From positions 1,426,001-1,490,000 of the forward strand of contig NZ_CP025120.1 in NCBI RefSeq assembly GCF_002838765.1: a DNA stretch of 64,000 nucleotides, given 5' to 3'. The stretch is from Kangiella profundi. Lineage in GTDB: Bacteria; Pseudomonadota; Gammaproteobacteria; Enterobacterales; Kangiellaceae. The position numbers and the translations under genes are program-made. The notes under the pieces are model-generated. The model did no database searches, was not told the origin of the DNA, and saw only the letters and a list, made by a program, of their open reading frames with translations. Below, in pieces: positions 54,593 through 64,000 of the stretch (position 1 is the first letter of the stretch; each line of letters begins with the position of its first letter).

Positions 54593-55174
54593 ATGACAAA
54601 ACATCTAGCCAAATCATTAACTCTTGCGCTTTCTGCACTTCTATTTGTTGCCTGTAAACCAGCAACAGTCGCACAGCCAGAGGATGCACCTAGCAAAGCT
54701 GTAGCAACGACAAAATCAGTTAATATTGGTGCCAGCAACTATATGACAATGCCTGGACATTGGAGTATCAAACCTTCAATTATGCCAAAAGGCTTTGTCA
54801 GCTATACCATTAAAGATAAAAACCTTCACATGGTGATCAGTGGTTATGCAGCTGAACGCTCCAGTTTTAACCATGATAAAAGCCGCAAAGACCTAAAGAA
54901 CGTCACTTTACTTTATCGCGCTGGTGCAGCTAATAAAGAACAGAAATATTTATCGCTAGACGATAATCACAAAGTTGGTGGTTATACCCACTATACATGC
55001 CGAACTGCAAAAAAATGCTATCAGGTCTTCCCTCTTTCACACTGGCAGTCAGTTATTGCTTCTGACTTCTACGTTGGCGGTATGAAATATACCATTACTG
55101 CGGGTGTGGACGATCTAAATGGTACTCACGCAAAGCAGATCTTGGCTGCAATCAAAAGCATCGAGTCGAAATAA
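54593..55174 (+). CDS. Hypothetical lipoprotein (193 aa)
   Basis: Lipobox FVAC puts lipid on Cys21. A Pro/Ala/Thr linker is followed by a basic domain with two cysteines in YTCRTAKKCYQ that may form a disulphide. No family recognised. It follows the cyanophycinase-like gene, possibly co-transcribed, and ends in a terminator. Confidence 0.72.
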   Translation: MTKHLAKSLTLALSALLFVACKPATVAQPEDAPSKAVATTKSVNIGASNYMTMPGHWSIKPSIMPKGFVSYTIKDKNLHMVISGYAAERSSFNHDKSRKDLKNVTLLYRAGAANKEQKYLSLDDNHKVGGYTHYTCRTAKKCYQVFPLSHWQSVIASDFYVGGMKYTITAGVDDLNGTHAKQILAAIKSIESK

Positions 55175-55195
55175 AGAAATAAACTTGTGAAGAAC

Positions 55196-55226
55196 ATAAA
55201 AAAACCTGCGAAAGCAGGTTTTTTTA
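55196..55226. terminator. Bidirectional terminator between the lipoprotein and gltX genes
   Basis: Stem aaaacctgc / gcaggtttt (55201-55209 and 55214-55222), loop gaaa, A-run left and T-run right. Confidence 0.93.
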
Positions 55227-55244
55227 TGTCTATTACTCACTAAA

Positions 55245-56663
55245 TCAGGATTGTGCTTCGCGCTCAGCAATAAACGACAAGGCTTTATCAATACGTTTAA
55301 TCACGCGTTCTTTTCCTATCCACTCAAGAGTAATACCCAAGTCAGGTGACATGCCTGCGCCAGTTACCGCCACACGTAAGGGCATGCCTACTTTGCCCAT
55401 ACCGATTTCTAATTCTTCAGCAGTGGAGCTGACCAGACCATGCAATGTCTCAGCTTTCCAGTCACTTGCCTGTTCTAGCTTTCCTTTTACAACTTCCAAG
55501 GGCTCTTTAGCTACAGGACGTAAATGTTTCTTTGCCGCACCAGCATCGAAGTCTTCAAAGTCATGGTAAAAATAACGGACTGCGGAAGCTAATTCTTTAA
55601 GCGTCTTTACACGCTCAGCCATTTCAGGAATCAATAATTTAATGTCTGGACCATTGCTGACATCAACACCTTGCTGATCCAGGTGCCACTGCAAATGATT
55701 TAGAACTTCTTCTGCTGGCAACTCTTTCATGTAATGTTGGTTTAACCAATTCAACTTGTCAGTGTTGAATGCTGAAGGAGCACGATTGACATCTGACAGG
55801 TCAAAAAACTCAATCATCTCATCGACCGAGAACACTTCCTGATCACCGTGCGACCAGCCTAGACGAACCAGATAGTTCAACAATGCCTGCGGCAAGTAAC
55901 CATCATCACGATACTGCATGACACTGACAGCACCATGACGTTTAGATAGACGTTTACCATCATCACCTAAGATCATTGGCACGTGTGCATATAGGGGGAC
56001 ATCTCTACCAAGCGCCTTAATCATGTTGATTTGACGAGGTGTATTGTTGACGTGATCATCACCACGAATCACGTGAGTAATCTCCATATCCAAATCATCA
56101 ACAACCACAGTAAAGTTATAGGTCGGTATGCCATCAGTTCGGGCGATGATCAAATCATCAATTTCACTATTGTTTACTGATATACGGCCTTTAATTAAAT
56201 CATCGAATACCACCGCGCCCTCTTTAGGGTTTTTAAAACGGATTACATGAGGTTTCGACAGGTCTTGATCGGCCTCGCTTAATCCACGGCAATGGCCGTC
56301 ATAACCAATATTCTGCTTATTGGCCTGCTGTTCTTCACGCAAAGCATCAAGGCGCTCTTTTGAGCAATAGCAACGATATGCCTGGCCATTGGCCAACATT
56401 TCATCAATGACTTCTTTATAACGGTCAAAACGCTTGGTCTGATAATAAGGACCTTCGTCATGCTCAAGGTGCAACCACTCCATTCCATCAAGAATTGCCT
56501 GAACCGATTCATCGGTAGAACGTTCACGGTCAGTATCCTCGATTCTTAAAACAAAAGTGCCATTATGCTTTTTTGCATATAGCCAGCAATAAAGTGCTGT
56601 GCGGGCACCGCCAACGTGCAAATAACCTGTGGGACTTGGAGCAAAACGTGTTTTTACAGTCAT
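55245..56663 (-). CDS. gltX: Glutamate--tRNA ligase GltX (472 aa)
   Basis: Class I synthetase charging tRNA-Glu in the cytosol. HIGH-type motif in [15 protein letters not shown], zinc-type cysteine cluster [17 protein letters not shown]-type KRLSKRHG, and a helical anticodon domain at the end. Length equals E. coli GltX (471). Upstream is the tRNA-Val promoter region on the other strand. Confidence 0.98.
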   Translation of the reverse strand: MTVKTRFAPSPTGYLHVGGARTALYCWLYAKKHNGTFVLRIEDTDRERSTDESVQAILDGMEWLHLEHDEGPYYQTKRFDRYKEVIDEMLANGQAYRCYCSKERLDALREEQQANKQNIGYDGHCRGLSEADQDLSKPHVIRFKNPKEGAVVFDDLIKGRISVNNSEIDDLIIARTDGIPTYNFTVVVDDLDMEITHVIRGDDHVNNTPRQINMIKALGRDVPLYAHVPMILGDDGKRLSKRHGAVSVMQYRDDGYLPQALLNYLVRLGWSHGDQEVFSVDEMIEFFDLSDVNRAPSAFNTDKLNWLNQHYMKELPAEEVLNHLQWHLDQQGVDVSNGPDIKLLIPEMAERVKTLKELASAVRYFYHDFEDFDAGAAKKHLRPVAKEPLEVVKGKLEQASDWKAETLHGLVSSTAEELEIGMGKVGMPLRVAVTGAGMSPDLGITLEWIGKERVIKRIDKALSFIAEREAQS

Positions 56664-56823
56664 ATTCGGTCTATTAGAGGTTGTGAGATAAAAGTGCCGC
56701 TATTCTAGCAAGAGGCCTTCCTTTACAAAACCACTTTCAGAGATTAGTGCCCTGTTAATTTACCCAATAACGGTCATAACTTAATCAAAATTAAGATTTT
56801 TTGAGGTTTTCGTTAAAAAGTTA

Positions 56824-56851
56824 TTGACCTAACCGATAACCACTTTATAAT
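56824..56851 (+). promoter_or_regulatory. Promoter of tRNA-Val
   Basis: TTGACC (-35, 56824-56829) and perfect TATAAT (-10, 56846-56851), 16 bases apart, are followed by the GC-rich discriminator gcgcccc typical of stringently controlled stable-RNA promoters. Confidence 0.85.
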
Positions 56852-56882
56852 GCGCCCCGTTCTTAGCGAACAGATGGAATTT

Positions 56883-56958
56883 GGGTGGTTAGCTCAGTTG
56901 GGAGAGCATCGCCCTTACAAGGCGAGGGTCACTGGTTCGAGCCCAGTACCACCCACCA
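56883..56958 (+). tRNA. tRNA-Val (anticodon TAC)
   Basis: This is a 76-nt cloverleaf with encoded CCA. Acceptor GGGTGGT/ACCACCC, anticodon loop CTTACAA in stem TCGCC/GGCGA (anticodon TAC), T-arm ACTGGTTCGAGCCCAGT. Confidence 0.97.
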
Positions 56959-57014
56959 ACTTCCGTCCCCCTGCGATATGAATGTATCGTATGATGTATT
57001 GATAAGATTATTTT

Positions 57015-57044
57015 AAGCTTCTGCCAGTCAGAAGCTTTTTTTTT
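57015..57044 (+). terminator. Terminator of tRNA-Val
   Basis: Stem aagcttctg / cagaagctt (57015-57023 and 57029-57037), loop ccagt, followed by nine T. Confidence 0.92.
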
Positions 57045-57194
57045 GCCTGTAACCTTTTGCATACTTGGAAATACACAAACCGGCTTCAGAAAGCACTATT
57101 TTTAGCATCAGAGGCCTATGCGGATTCCTTTTAGCGGCCAGCTCTGGCACAATATGCGCCTATTTGCAAAACCAAACAGCCCAAAAAATTGCTC

Positions 57195-58586
57195 ATGTCT
57201 TCAGATACTTACATCAGCCAATTAAAGACTCTACTTGATGATGACAGCCTGCTTACCGATCAGGAGTCTCTTAACCATTACGGAAAAGATTGGACCAATA
57301 TCAAGCAGCCTGCACCATTGGCAATTGCGCTTCCAAAAAACACCGAGCAGGTACAAAAAATTGTTTTATGGGCGAATGAAAATCAGGTAGCGGTTGTTCC
57401 TTCTGGTGGGCGAACAGGCCTAAGCGGCGGCGCCGTGGCGGCAAATGGCGAGTTGGTTATCGCATTGGATAAGATGAACAAGATCACCGGATTTAATGCT
57501 GGCAGTCAGCAGATACATTGTCAGGCTGGGGCGATAACCCAACAAATTCAGCAATATGCCAATGAACATGAGCTGTATTACCCTGTTGATTTTGCTTCTA
57601 GCGGTTCTAGTCAGATCGGTGGCAATATTGCTACGAATGCTGGCGGTATCAAAGTTATTCGCTATGGCTTAACCCGCGACTGGGTTCAGGGTTTAACTGT
57701 AGTAACTGGGAAAGGCGATGTTCTGGAGCTCAACAAAGGCTTAATTAAGAATGCCACTGGTTACGATCTCCGCCATTTGTTCATTGGTAGCGAAGGTACT
57801 CTTGGAATTATTACCGAAGCAACTTTGAAGCTAACTCGTAAACCAGCCAATTTAACCGTGCTGTTACTGGCTATTCCTAATCTCGATTGTTTAATGCCGA
57901 TCCTTCAACGATTCCAGAAATCACTAAGCCTGACTGCTTTTGAGTTCTTTTCGGATGAGGCTCTTGAAAAAGTTATGGCGCATCATAATCTGGCCTGCCC
58001 TGTTGAACAAAGAACGCCTTATTATTGTCTGTTGGAGTTTGATGCCCACAGCGAAGAAATCATGAATGACGCATTAGCTGAGTTTGAAAATGGCCTGAAT
58101 GATGAGTTAATTCTTGATGGTGTTATGAGCCAGAGCCAGCAACAAGTTGAAGAACTGTGGAAGTACCGCGAGTTTATATCTGAAACGATTTCTGGCCGCA
58201 AACCCTATAAAAATGATATTTCTGTGACCCCTGAAAAAATCACCGACTTTTTAACTGGCGTCAATAATATCGTTGCTCAGGATTATCCTGACTTTGAAGT
58301 CATCTGGTTTGGACATATCGGTGATGGCAATCTACACCTGAATATTCTGGCTCCGAAAAATATGCCATATGAAGAGTTCACGCAAGCCTGTGAACAAGTA
58401 AACCCCAAAATTTTCGGTCTCCTACAAGAAATGGGGGGAAGCATCTCGGCAGAACACGGCGTGGGAATTTTGAAGAAACCTTATTTAAGCTATACACGCA
58501 GTGAGCAGGAAATTGTATACCTGAAGTCCATCAAGCAAGCCTTTGACCCTAACGGTATTATGAACCCAGGCAAGGTTATTGATTAA
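57195..58586 (+). CDS. FAD-binding oxidase of the GlcD/D-2-hydroxyacid dehydrogenase type (463 aa)
   Basis: Flavoprotein oxidising a D-2-hydroxy acid such as lactate or 2-hydroxyglutarate. FAD motif VVPSGGRTGLSGGAV, GNIATNAGGIKVIRYGLTRDWV, then substrate-side HIGDGNLHLNI and SAEHGVGILKK. Length fits GlcD/DLD. An ATG at 57195 is preferred over a TTG at 57189. It overlaps the ZIP-like gene by one base. Confidence 0.92.
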   Translation: MSSDTYISQLKTLLDDDSLLTDQESLNHYGKDWTNIKQPAPLAIALPKNTEQVQKIVLWANENQVAVVPSGGRTGLSGGAVAANGELVIALDKMNKITGFNAGSQQIHCQAGAITQQIQQYANEHELYYPVDFASSGSSQIGGNIATNAGGIKVIRYGLTRDWVQGLTVVTGKGDVLELNKGLIKNATGYDLRHLFIGSEGTLGIITEATLKLTRKPANLTVLLLAIPNLDCLMPILQRFQKSLSLTAFEFFSDEALEKVMAHHNLACPVEQRTPYYCLLEFDAHSEEIMNDALAEFENGLNDELILDGVMSQSQQQVEELWKYREFISETISGRKPYKNDISVTPEKITDFLTGVNNIVAQDYPDFEVIWFGHIGDGNLHLNILAPKNMPYEEFTQACEQVNPKIFGLLQEMGGSISAEHGVGILKKPYLSYTRSEQEIVYLKSIKQAFDPNGIMNPGKVID

Positions 58587-59374
58587 TGTTATTAGCTCTT
58601 AGCCTTGTCGCACTGTTGATCGGCCCTTTTCTGGTCGGGTTATTCCCATACAATCGTAGACTCGATAATTTTCTCTTTGCCTTCGTTTTAGTGTCTGTAG
58701 GTGGGTTACTCTTAATAGATGTTTTACCAGCAATTTGGGAGCACATAAGCTATGCGTTGATTCCCATGGTGCTGCTTGGCTTTTTTGGCCCAGGCCTAAT
58801 TGAAATCACTTTTAGGCGAGCTGCTGATAAGGCTCATAGTCTCGCCATTTTTCTGGGTGTTACCGGATTGATGATTCATGCAACCCTGGATGGTGCTGCA
58901 ATAGTAACCAATGATACTAATCCAATGTTAGCCTATGCCGTAATTCTCCACAGGATTGTTGTTGGCTTGAGCATCTGGTGGATCGTTCAACCTCAATGGG
59001 GCAACTTTAGAACATGGTTGGTCTTTGGCTTCATGTTTATCACGACCATTATTGGGTATTATGCTGGTGAGCAGCAATTAACTGGTCTACATAGCAATGT
59101 TGTTGATTATTTTCAGGCTTTTATTTCAGGAACTTTGCTGCATGTGATTATTCATAGACCGCATGTTGATGACCATGGCCATATTCACCATCATGACCAC
59201 TCAGTGCCTGTCTCTGTTATCCATGAAGGCGCTCATGAAGAGCATAAAAATGAGGCAGACTCCGAAGCCGCCCACTCTCATGGATTTGTTATAAAACATA
59301 AAGGATATTTTGCAGTCGGTGTGTTATTTGCGACAGTTTTACTGTTTGTTTTGCACTTAATACATCAGCACTAA
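58586..59374 (+). CDS. ZIP-like membrane metal transporter with His-rich loop (262 aa)
   Basis: About seven hydrophobic helices. HATLDG and ILHRIVVGL lie where ZIP transporters hold metal-binding His and Asp residues. A His-rich loop (HVDDHGHIHHHDHS, about 192-205) before the last helix would gather zinc. The start overlaps the oxidase stop (TAATG), giving translational coupling with an enzyme of no obvious metal link. Confidence 0.72.
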   Translation: MLLALSLVALLIGPFLVGLFPYNRRLDNFLFAFVLVSVGGLLLIDVLPAIWEHISYALIPMVLLGFFGPGLIEITFRRAADKAHSLAIFLGVTGLMIHATLDGAAIVTNDTNPMLAYAVILHRIVVGLSIWWIVQPQWGNFRTWLVFGFMFITTIIGYYAGEQQLTGLHSNVVDYFQAFISGTLLHVIIHRPHVDDHGHIHHHDHSVPVSVIHEGAHEEHKNEADSEAAHSHGFVIKHKGYFAVGVLFATVLLFVLHLIHQH

Positions 59375-59410
59375 GCAAGCCTGGATAAACAGCTCTCTGC
59401 ATATATTCGT

Positions 59411-62400
59411 TTAAATCCAGAGCAACTTCTTAGACTTTGGAATAGAAGACACATAGTCAAGCTGACCACTAACTATTAAAGCAGGTAAATCAGAAGCTAA
59501 CTTAGCCTCTAACTCTGAACTACGGGTAAACTGATTAGCAAAGATTCCTATCCACGCGTTTCGACTATTCTTCTTAGCTACCGCTAAAGCTTTCTCTACC
59601 ACGTAAATGATTTGCTCCCAGGTCAGAGGCTTTTCAATATTGTCTGTAAATGGGAATCGAGTAAATCCAATACTACAGGTCACATCAATAGTACTGCCAT
59701 TGCCCAAGTCAAACTTCCTTGAAGCAACAATGTTACGAATTTTCTCAGCGAGTAACATCTGCTCCCGCTTTTCAATACCGCGACTTAAAATAACCAAGGT
59801 TGCACCCTGCCAACGAACCAGAGTATCTGTTCCATAGCAAATTGTTCTGAGGCAGTCTGCAAGCTGTTTGATCACTTCATTACCGCATAACTGGCCGTAT
59901 TGCTGATTGATAGTAGCCAGGTTATCAACATCAACCGCAAACACCCCAAGATAAACACCCTGCAGTTCAGTCTTGTCACGCCAGGTAGATAAGATTGAGT
60001 CTAGTTCTTGCTGAATACTGGCTTTCAGATAACTTCGCGTTCTAAAGCCAGTCAGTTGATCGTCTACGGCGGACTGCTCAAGTTTGGATGATAAAAGTTC
60101 TACCTGATAACGTTGCTCGGATAATGAGTACTGAAGATCTTCCACACGATAGAGCAAAGATTTCTTATCTTTCAGTAGCATCTGACTTTTTGATTCAGAC
60201 TCTTTAAGTAGACGCTCTTTTAAGCGCAATGCTTTCTTAATGCTTCGATAAATATAGAAGAAGACAACGAAAACAAATAATGACAATACTACAAAGTACA
60301 ACGCAAATCCTTTTGAGCTACGCCAGAACCCTTTTATCACCGCAATTTTTAGTTGTGACTCTTTGCTACTCCAGTCTCCATCTTCATAACGCACCTGGAT
60401 TCGAATGTTGAAACTTTCCTGTTCAACGGAATGCAGCCTAATTAGCCTTGAGCTGCCTAGATGAATCCAGTCATTAGTCAAACCTTCTATCTTGTACCGA
60501 AACTCTAAGTTATTGGCATTAATATAATTGAACACAGTAAACCTGATGTCAGTAATTTCACCGTATTCGATGCTTGATTTGTATTGGTTGGTATTCTCGG
60601 TATTGGTTAAAGGTTGTCTTTCATTATTCTGAATGACTTCAGTGATTTTTATCGGCTGATGTTCCTTATCAATTACTATGTCTTCAGGCTTAAAATAACT
60701 GATACCGTTTAAACCACCAAAATATAAATAGCCTTCATTGTCGGCGTATTGTGCATTGGCGAAAAACTCACTGTATTGTAAACCATCAGAATAGGTATAG
60801 TTAATTGGACGCCCCTTGTCAGGATGGAACTTAACTAAACCGTTAGCAGTGGAAACCCACAGATTGCCAAATTCATCTGACAAAATAGAACAAATAAAGT
60901 CATTGATGAAACCATCACTAACCGTAATTCTCTGGAAATAAACTTCGCCATTAACGTTATAACGTACTCGGTTCAGTCCAGTAACGGTACCAATCCATAA
61001 AACCCCCAACAAGTCTTCATAAATCACATTGATGTCAGAACTGGAGAGTGTTTCAGGATCGTTAGGGTTACTCATGTAGTACTGAAGATCAAAGGTCAGT
61101 GGACTGAAACGGATTAATCCCCTCGACCCTCCCAGCCAGATATAACCTTGCAAATCTTCATACATGGTATAAACACCATATTTTGACTGAACAAAACTGG
61201 TCGGCAATTTATCGGTCATGTTTTCGATAGTCAGGTCTTCAGCAGAAAGCTCTTCCCCAACTGCTTTATCTAAACTCACTTTAAAGAAGCCCTGCTCTCC
61301 TCCCAACCATATGTGTCCATTACGGCCCTCGATAATGGTTGCCAGATCAGTTAACTTTACAGGTTGGCCATTGGTATCCATCAGGGTCTTCAAAGACAAA
61401 AAGTTTTCACTACCATAGGGTCGAATAAAAAGACTGGTACCCGTTAACATCCAGAGGTTTCTGCCGTTGTCTTCAAGCATGTCAGCAACGTAACCTGTGG
61501 TGACTGGCCCATCTTTTGTTGGCAGAGAAGAATAATGGTTTAATTCTGCATATGACTCATCGTAACGGTAAACTCCTGATGACTCGGTACCGACCCATAA
61601 CCGACCAAGATAATCTTTTAAAATTGAAGTTGTGATATTGTCGCGGCTGTACTGAGAAACTTCAGACTTTTGTAGTAAATGGATAAACTGCTCACGCGAG
61701 TCCCAGTAATTGACACCTAAACCAGTACCAAGCCATATTAGCCCATCAAATCCCCTCATCAAGGACATTGTATAGTCACTGGCAATTGAGTGTTCATCGC
61801 TAAAGTTAGCGTGATATTCGCGAATGGCCTTTCTCGCAGTGTTATCCCAGTATTTCAAGCCCGTTATAGTGGCAAGCCAAAAACCGTTTCCGTCAGGCAG
61901 TAAAGACTCAACTTCAACCAAAGAGTCAGTTTTTGAGTCAAAAACATCGAAATGCTCAAACACTTCATTGCTCATGCTAAAACGCGAGAATCCAGTTTCT
62001 CTGGAAAAATAGATATGCTCAGGAAACTCAGGGAATACAAAGAAATCCTCAAAGGTCTCAATGTTAGTGGCACAAAACTGCTTACGTTGGGAACCTCCAA
62101 AATCAACCTGTAATATGCAATTATCTTTAATGAAATATATCAGTTGATCGATAACCGTCATTTTTTGCAATTGCTTGCCTTCTATAAAATCCGTCAAGCG
62201 TTGATTCTGATTGACTGTTTTATTTGTAATATCAATGGTGGCGAAATAATCCGAGCCCAACACAGAGAGCGTTTTATCTGTATTGAGTGAGATTGACCAA
62301 ACCTCTTTTGGGACACTTGGTGCATCAGCACTTTCAACCATCAGGTTTTGTAGTGAGTCAGTCCAATGGGTTACTTTTAAGGAGTGTACATCAACACTGT

Positions 62401-62788
62401 CCAAGCCCTGAGGTGTCAAAACCCAGAGCGTTCTGTTGCCATCAAATAAAAGACTACTGATTGTTGGAGAGTTAATAGTTTCGGAATTAGTAGGAGAATG
62501 GCGAAAAACAGTATTTTCGAATCCATCAAAACGATTTAGACCATCCTGAGTACCGATCCATGTATAGCCTAGACTATCCTGAGCAAGACTTAATACAGTA
62601 CTTTGGCTTAAACCATTTTCAATGTTGTAAGTGTGGAATCGAATTCTCTGCAGGTTGGTTTTGGCATAAGCCAACTCTGTAAAAAGAAGGAGAAAAGTTA
62701 ATAGAAAACCAAATATGCAGGCAAAGGTGTTTCGCGGCCTGGTCAGGCCGGTGATGAAATTAAGGTTTTTCCTCGAATCGTATATCAC
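59411..62788 (-). CDS. Propeller sensor protein with degenerate GGDEF domain (1125 aa)
   Basis: Signal anchor (about 20-42), then two-component-type propeller repeats (GYTWIGTQDGLNRFDG, GLIWLGTGLGVNYWD, GRLWVGTESSGVYRY and more, about 60-700), a Y_Y_Y domain (715-810), a transmembrane helix (about 822-845), a coiled coil (850-920) and a GGDEF fold (930-1090). The signature reads RWQGATLVIL instead of GGDEF, so it should not make c-di-GMP; it may bind GTP or act as a scaffold. It overlaps the acyltransferase gene by 29 bases. Confidence 0.88.
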   Translation of the reverse strand: MIYDSRKNLNFITGLTRPRNTFACIFGFLLTFLLLFTELAYAKTNLQRIRFHTYNIENGLSQSTVLSLAQDSLGYTWIGTQDGLNRFDGFENTVFRHSPTNSETINSPTISSLLFDGNRTLWVLTPQGLDSVDVHSLKVTHWTDSLQNLMVESADAPSVPKEVWSISLNTDKTLSVLGSDYFATIDITNKTVNQNQRLTDFIEGKQLQKMTVIDQLIYFIKDNCILQVDFGGSQRKQFCATNIETFEDFFVFPEFPEHIYFSRETGFSRFSMSNEVFEHFDVFDSKTDSLVEVESLLPDGNGFWLATITGLKYWDNTARKAIREYHANFSDEHSIASDYTMSLMRGFDGLIWLGTGLGVNYWDSREQFIHLLQKSEVSQYSRDNITTSILKDYLGRLWVGTESSGVYRYDESYAELNHYSSLPTKDGPVTTGYVADMLEDNGRNLWMLTGTSLFIRPYGSENFLSLKTLMDTNGQPVKLTDLATIIEGRNGHIWLGGEQGFFKVSLDKAVGEELSAEDLTIENMTDKLPTSFVQSKYGVYTMYEDLQGYIWLGGSRGLIRFSPLTFDLQYYMSNPNDPETLSSSDINVIYEDLLGVLWIGTVTGLNRVRYNVNGEVYFQRITVSDGFINDFICSILSDEFGNLWVSTANGLVKFHPDKGRPINYTYSDGLQYSEFFANAQYADNEGYLYFGGLNGISYFKPEDIVIDKEHQPIKITEVIQNNERQPLTNTENTNQYKSSIEYGEITDIRFTVFNYINANNLEFRYKIEGLTNDWIHLGSSRLIRLHSVEQESFNIRIQVRYEDGDWSSKESQLKIAVIKGFWRSSKGFALYFVVLSLFVFVVFFYIYRSIKKALRLKERLLKESESKSQMLLKDKKSLLYRVEDLQYSLSEQRYQVELLSSKLEQSAVDDQLTGFRTRSYLKASIQQELDSILSTWRDKTELQGVYLGVFAVDVDNLATINQQYGQLCGNEVIKQLADCLRTICYGTDTLVRWQGATLVILSRGIEKREQMLLAEKIRNIVASRKFDLGNGSTIDVTCSIGFTRFPFTDNIEKPLTWEQIIYVVEKALAVAKKNSRNAWIGIFANQFTRSSELEAKLASDLPALIVSGQLDYVSSIPKSKKLLWI

Positions 62789-63320
62789 TCGCTAACTCTG
62801 GTTTTATCCCTGTTTTATCTTTATAAAATGCTCTTATCACATCAAGGTCTTGTTCTTGATTACCACTTGGTCTAAGCAGATCCCCAATACCGATTTCTTT
62901 GGTCTTTGAGTTCAGAAAGGTCATAACAATCGGAACTTCTGCTTTAAGTGCAATATGATAAAAACCGCTCTTCCAATAAGGTTTATAACTTCTTGTACCT
63001 TCAGGAGCAAGAGCAAATTGAATTTCATTTCTTTGTCTAATGATCTCGGCAACCTGATCAACCACTTTATTTGCTGAAGAGCGCTCTACTGGAATCCCGC
63101 CAAACATTCTAAAGAACCAACCAAACGGTGGCTTAAATAACGTGTGCTTGCCTAGAAAGGCCACTTTCATTTTGAAGCAAAGCCTTACCATCAGCATCAA
63201 AACGAAATCCCAATTTGAGGTATGCGGTGCGAAAATCACCACATACTTTTTATCATCGGGTAACTGGCCGACTAGTTTCCAGCCAAATAACCGAAGCAGG
63301 CCTTTCATGATAAAGCGCAT
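62760..63320 (-). CDS. Lysophospholipid acyltransferase-like protein (186 aa)
   Basis: LPLAT/PlsC-type enzyme. Catalytic HX4D in PHTSNWDFVL, substrate motif PEGTRS in LAPEGTRSYK, and a central PVERSSAN block. Probably acts on lyso-phospholipids or related acyl acceptors at the inner membrane. ATG at 63320 or 63308 (MKGLL). Overlaps the sensor gene and is 9 bases after the purF stop, likely one transcript. Confidence 0.9.
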   Translation of the reverse strand: MRFIMKGLLRLFGWKLVGQLPDDKKYVVIFAPHTSNWDFVLMLMVRLCFKMKVAFLGKHTLFKPPFGWFFRMFGGIPVERSSANKVVDQVAEIIRQRNEIQFALAPEGTRSYKPYWKSGFYHIALKAEVPIVMTFLNSKTKEIGIGDLLRPSGNQEQDLDVIRAFYKDKTGIKPELASDIRFEEKP

Positions 63321-63329
63321 AATGCCTCT

Positions 63330-64000
63330 CTATTGATTATGAAGATCCATAACCATCGCAGCGTCCTCTACTTCCTCAGTATCCTTGCTCTTTTTGGCAG
63401 AATCGTTGCGTAATTGTTGTAGCCTATCAAGATAATTCGAATCAATATCGCCAGTGATGTATTCACCAGTAAAAACAGACAGGTCAAAGTGCTTGATCGA
63501 AGGATTCCCTTCTCGAACTGCCTCAACCATACCTTCAATATCCAGGTAGATCATTTTGTCTGCGCCAATAACCTGCCCCACTTCTTCTTCGGTACGACCA
63601 TGCGCCACCAGTTCACTGGCAGCAGGCATATCGATACCGTAAACATTAGGATAGCGAACTGGAGGCGCAGCAGAAGCGAAATAAACCTTTTTAGCCCCTG
63701 CTTCTCGAGCCATTTCAATGATTTGCTCTGAAGTAGTGCCGCGCACAATGGAGTCATCAACCAGCAACACATTCTTATCACGGAACTCAAGCTCGATGGC
63801 ATTAAGCTTCTGGCGAACGCTCTTCTTACGCATCTGTTGACCTGGCATGATAAAAGTTCGACCAATATAGCGGTTTTTGATAAAACCATGGCGCATTTTA
63901 ACATTTAGCTCATGCGCTAATTGTACTGCAGAAGTTAACGATGTGTCTGGAATTGGAATGACCACGTCAATGTCATGATCAGGCCATTCGCGAAGAATTT
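63330..64000 (-). CDS. purF: Amidophosphoribosyltransferase PurF, C-terminal part (partial)
   Basis: First enzyme of purine synthesis, PRPP to phosphoribosylamine. The visible 223 residues hold [34 protein letters not shown], the PRPP motif [14 protein letters not shown] and [16 protein letters not shown], all of PurF. The gene runs off the window end, so the glutaminase half and start are not seen. Leads into the acyltransferase gene. Confidence 0.96.
   Translation of the reverse strand, partial: ILREWPDHDIDVVIPIPDTSLTSAVQLAHELNVKMRHGFIKNRYIGRTFIMPGQQMRKKSVRQKLNAIELEFRDKNVLLVDDSIVRGTTSEQIIEMAREAGAKKVYFASAAPPVRYPNVYGIDMPAASELVAHGRTEEEVGQVIGADKMIYLDIEGMVEAVREGNPSIKHFDLSVFTGEYITGDIDSNYLDRLQQLRNDSAKKSKDTEEVEDAAMVMDLHNQ

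Noticed and set aside
1..64000. CRISPR arrays, rRNA, prophage or intact insertion sequences
   Set aside because: No regular direct repeats with spacers, no rRNA or transposase, integrase or capsid genes were seen.

Overview
The window is a 64 kb chromosomal segment of a moderately AT-rich gammaproteobacterium. The evidence is the conserved gene blocks pncC-recA-recX-alaS-csrA-tRNA-Ser, mutS-fdxA, cmoA-cmoB and aat-bpt-infA/clpA-clpS. The wealth of secreted peptidases (S8, S9, M1, an amidohydrolase, a gluzincin lipoprotein) and the marine-type gene mix would fit a Kangiella-like Oceanospirillales member. That genus assignment is inference from style and was not tested.

Layout. 1-2.4 kb: a Cys-rich lipoprotein and a secreted subtilisin in one operon, then a small membrane protein. 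2.4-15.0 kb: between tRNA-Arg(ACG) and tRNA-Ser(GCT), which are neighbours beside csrA in E. coli, lie about 12 kb of extra genes. These are a CHASE-GGDEF diguanylate cyclase, a three-gene ABC exporter (LolD-like ATPase, FtsX permease, HlyD adaptor), and an AT-rich cluster. The cluster holds a nucleoside-deoxyribosyltransferase-like/YaaC-like overlapping pair, an AbiTii protein and several small orphan proteins, and it looks like an accessory, possibly anti-phage, island. 15-20.4 kb: csrA, alaS, recX, recA and pncC on the minus strand. 20.5-23.4 kb: mutS and fdxA. 23.5-35.1 kb: amidohydrolase lipoprotein, DUF2884, DUF4404, a large anchored protein with strong codon bias, an SQR-type flavoprotein, methionine gamma-lyase with an Lrp-type regulator, a small hydrolase and an S9 peptidase. 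35.3-38.5 kb: a candidate small RNA, a chorismate-mutase domain protein, cmoA-cmoB-rluA, a broken tRNA copy and tRNA-Arg(CCG). 38.6-42.9 kb: an unusual metalloprotease lipoprotein, DUF2489, a YqiA-type esterase, a WYL regulator and a DUF2798 gene interrupted by one TGA. 43-47.6 kb: the bacterial N-degron pathway (aat, bpt, clpA, clpS) with infA. 47.7-55.2 kb: an outer-membrane protein, a SixA-like phosphatase, UPF0114, YegP-like, AhpD-like, MsrA, an M1 peptidase, a cyanophycinase-like protein lacking its nucleophile, and a lipoprotein. 55.2-64 kb: gltX, tRNA-Val, an FAD-linked oxidase with a ZIP-like membrane protein, a giant propeller sensor with a degenerate GGDEF domain, an acyltransferase and the 3' part of purF.

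The most interesting non-coding signals are three. (1) Next to tRNA-Ser and csrA, a row of plus-strand hairpins carries NGGA loops, one of which matches the CsrA SELEX consensus exactly. (2) An orphan plus-strand terminator at 35.39 kb is preceded by a strong hairpin with a CCTCCTT (anti-Shine-Dalgarno) loop, which reads as an undescribed small RNA. (3) A tRNA-Arg(CCG) 5' fragment, split by about 33 bases, sits just upstream of the intact tRNA. No CRISPR array, rRNA, intact insertion sequence, integrase or prophage was seen.
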